A program made the translations under genes and the position numbers. From NCBI GenBank assembly GCA_036877525.1, contig JAZGTH010000008.1, forward strand, positions 1,454,001-1,518,000: a DNA stretch of 64,000 bases, read 5' to 3'. This DNA comes from Chromobotia macracanthus. Its lineage: Eukaryota; Chordata; Actinopteri; Cypriniformes; Botiidae. Below, piece by piece: positions 61,862 to 64,000 of the stretch. The first letter of the stretch is position 1. Each line of letters opens with the position of its first letter. The notes beneath the pieces are model-generated. The model worked only from the letters and a program-made list of their open reading frames with translations. It was not told the DNA's origin and did not search any database.

Positions 61862-64000
61862 TACATATATCCTCTACATAATGTAATATAGATATTTTAA
61901 ACTATCAGTAAAACAATTGTAAAAACAACTGATATTTTGTACTGACATTTCATATGTTAGGTGGTGCCATGCGCAAACTTGGCTTTGGAAAAGTGTAGTT
62001 GTCAGGTGTCTTGTGAATGTACTGTAGCAACTATTCTGGTTTAATGTACTTTCTCTTAAATGTATCCAGTACATGCTTGGCTTTGTTTATTAATTGTAAA
62101 CAATCTGTAATCCCTTTCAGTTTAAAATCAAAGCCATTGTGCTTTTAAAAACAAGCCAGCATTTTAAAGGAATGGAAAAACTCTTCTCCATACACCCTAA
62201 AAATCTACTTTTAAGGTTTGTTGTCATGTAGTTTGCCAGACAAATGACCTCATTGTAGTTCAGGTGAGACTCTTCTGTTCTAATTGTTCCCTAGAGACAA
62301 GACTGGACGCTGGCCACAAAATACGTTTGGCCCAACCATTCAAGTGTGCTTGAGTTTGCACAGTGTTTAACAATCATGGAAAAAGGAAAACAAGCAATTT
62401 CCATCCAATTTTGATCAATATATGTTTAATAAGATTTTTTAGGAAGTACAGACAGAAAATGTTCAGTCAGGTGCTTTCATTCTAAAACATTTCTGGCTAA
62501 CTGTTTGTGAAAGGTAAATTTTGGTTGGTAATTTTATAATGTGAGAAGAAAGCACAGATTTATAAGAGATATGAAACTGGTAAGGTTAGAAAATTGGTTG
62601 CTTGGAGCAGTGGTCAATTTACAGTGGAGAGATCATTATGCACAAAAACGTATTAAATTATAATTAACATGGTCAAATAATGTTAACATGGTTGAACATG
62701 GTTGTTAAATAGAGTCCATTGCAAAAAGTAGACTAATTTCAAAATTATTTTTGATTTATGAAATAGCATTATTTTATAATAAAGGACTGTTATGATAACT
62801 GGATTGATGCATAACCTGAGGGCATGATTTTTTAAAATATATATTTTGATCTATAATTTAATAATTTACATATAAATTTATATAAATATAAATATATAAA
62901 ATACAAATTTAAAGAATAGTAACAAACTTGGGCCAAATGCCCATACTTACACACATTGGGCATAATTTGGTGTTAGATTAGAAATTGCTGATCATTATTT
63001 ACACAGAACATAACTTACCAGGGGACCCAAAAGGCCCTCATTGAAGGTGATTTTTTAAACTTGATTGACATTGAACTTAGAAACTATTGTGGAAGAACTA
63101 ATGTGATTTTCTGTGATTATCCTTGTCAAAACTGAATGCTGTTTTTTGCAGTTGTACAGCTGTATATTTTATGAAATTGCCACACAATTTAAAAACAGAC
63201 AGATATAGACAATCAAAAAGCTAAAACGTCCTACCACAATAAAATAAAAAACACACTACGTGTTTTTCTATGAAAGACCTTAAGTGATGTACCTCCTGAC
63301 TACTAATACTTGCTCAGGCTTGCCTGGGCAAAGCAATGCTTCATTTCCTGTTTCCTTTTCCTAAATGAGCATTAGGTTTATGTTTGTCTGGGAATTCAGG
63401 CCATGCCTTTCCCCTCGTAAGCTCACTTCACAAAGCAAGCCCACGCAGTAGCTGCAGAATGATGTTTCCACTCGACTCTTTGCTCCCCTTCTAATTTCTA
63501 CTTACAAAAAAAGCAATCTTCAACGATCTGGTTGACATTCCAACACACAGTTGTAGATGGTGGTATTGCGCACATTTAACATTTAGCCTTAACAGTCACA
63601 ATGGTTAAAAACTCTCTGCCTCTATACTCATATTTTAAGTGTGATTCATTGACCATAAAAAGTAAGACAGGAAACAAAATTAAAGATTAATTTGACAGAC
63701 AGCATTATTTATTTAGTTATGTTTAAAATGTTAACAAATATCACTATAATATCATCATCATGAATTATTTTGGGCATAATAATTGTGTAGTGAAAATATG
63801 TGATATTGTGACAGCACTAGTATGATATAGTAATGTATAATTGTAAGCAGTCTTACACTGCATTGCTAGTTTCCTACACTTTGCTAGCTTTAACCACAAG
63901 AGTTCTCCCCTAAACATCAAAATGATTAGCTAGATTTTTGATTGGCCTCAAACAGGAATAGGCTGCCACCAATCTCTGTTGTTACTGTTTACAGAACCCA
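61862..64000. other. gene-poor region to window end
   Basis: AT-rich sequence, including an ATATAA-rich patch at about 62835-62905. I recognise no gene or element. Confidence 0.5.

Noticed and set aside
1..64000. CRISPR arrays, bacterial operons or phage systems
   Set aside because: No regular spacer-repeat array or closely packed intronless genes. The DNA is vertebrate in structure.

Overview
The window looks like nuclear DNA from a teleost fish. It has vertebrate-type genes split by GT-AG introns, AT-rich intergenic DNA, several Tc1/mariner-like elements, tRNA-derived SINEs of the fish type, and short palindromic MITEs of a kind familiar from otophysan fishes (carp, characin and catfish relatives). 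The otophysan placement is inference from the repeats only.

Bases 1-6537 (minus strand) carry 13 consecutive exons of rpn2, the ribophorin II subunit of the ER oligosaccharyltransferase. All exons join in frame with consensus splice sites. The gene runs off the left edge, so the C-terminal membrane exons are missing. Its introns hold a compound tetranucleotide repeat and a TIR-flanked MITE.

Bases about 8320-13990 (plus strand) hold an intron-containing copy of alas1 (5-aminolevulinate synthase 1): a 5' untranslated exon, ten coding exons and a polyadenylation signal. Four of the coding exons (5, 6, 8 and 9 when the untranslated exon is number 1) have lengths that break the frame, and conserved positions are changed (a glycine right after the PLP-lysine segment, a family histidine, one heme regulatory motif). 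Because rpn2 next door reads cleanly, I call this a decayed duplicate and not a bad assembly, though that should be tested. Further along the same strand are three isolated, damaged exons that resemble poc1a (30528-30653, 31531-31598, 49981-50200), the centriolar WD40 gene that neighbours ALAS1 in human. Together they suggest an alas1-poc1a block that has lost function as a unit, probably one side of a fish-specific duplication.

The rest, about 14-64 kb, has no gene I can support as functional. It holds a broken Ty3/gypsy retrotransposon on the minus strand (about 22970-26175) with a striking inverted duplication in its RNase H segment; an internally deleted Tc1-like element (14763-15301); another decayed Tc1-like copy (57480-58090); a nearly full-length Tc1-like element with roughly 210-bp terminal repeats (60277-61861) and a frameshifted transposase; several MITEs and palindromic elements; SINEs; microsatellites; a diverged inverted repeat pair (7545-7765 and 17583-17812); and one small CpG-rich patch (40640-40770) that could be a promoter. 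Most short open frames here look like chance.
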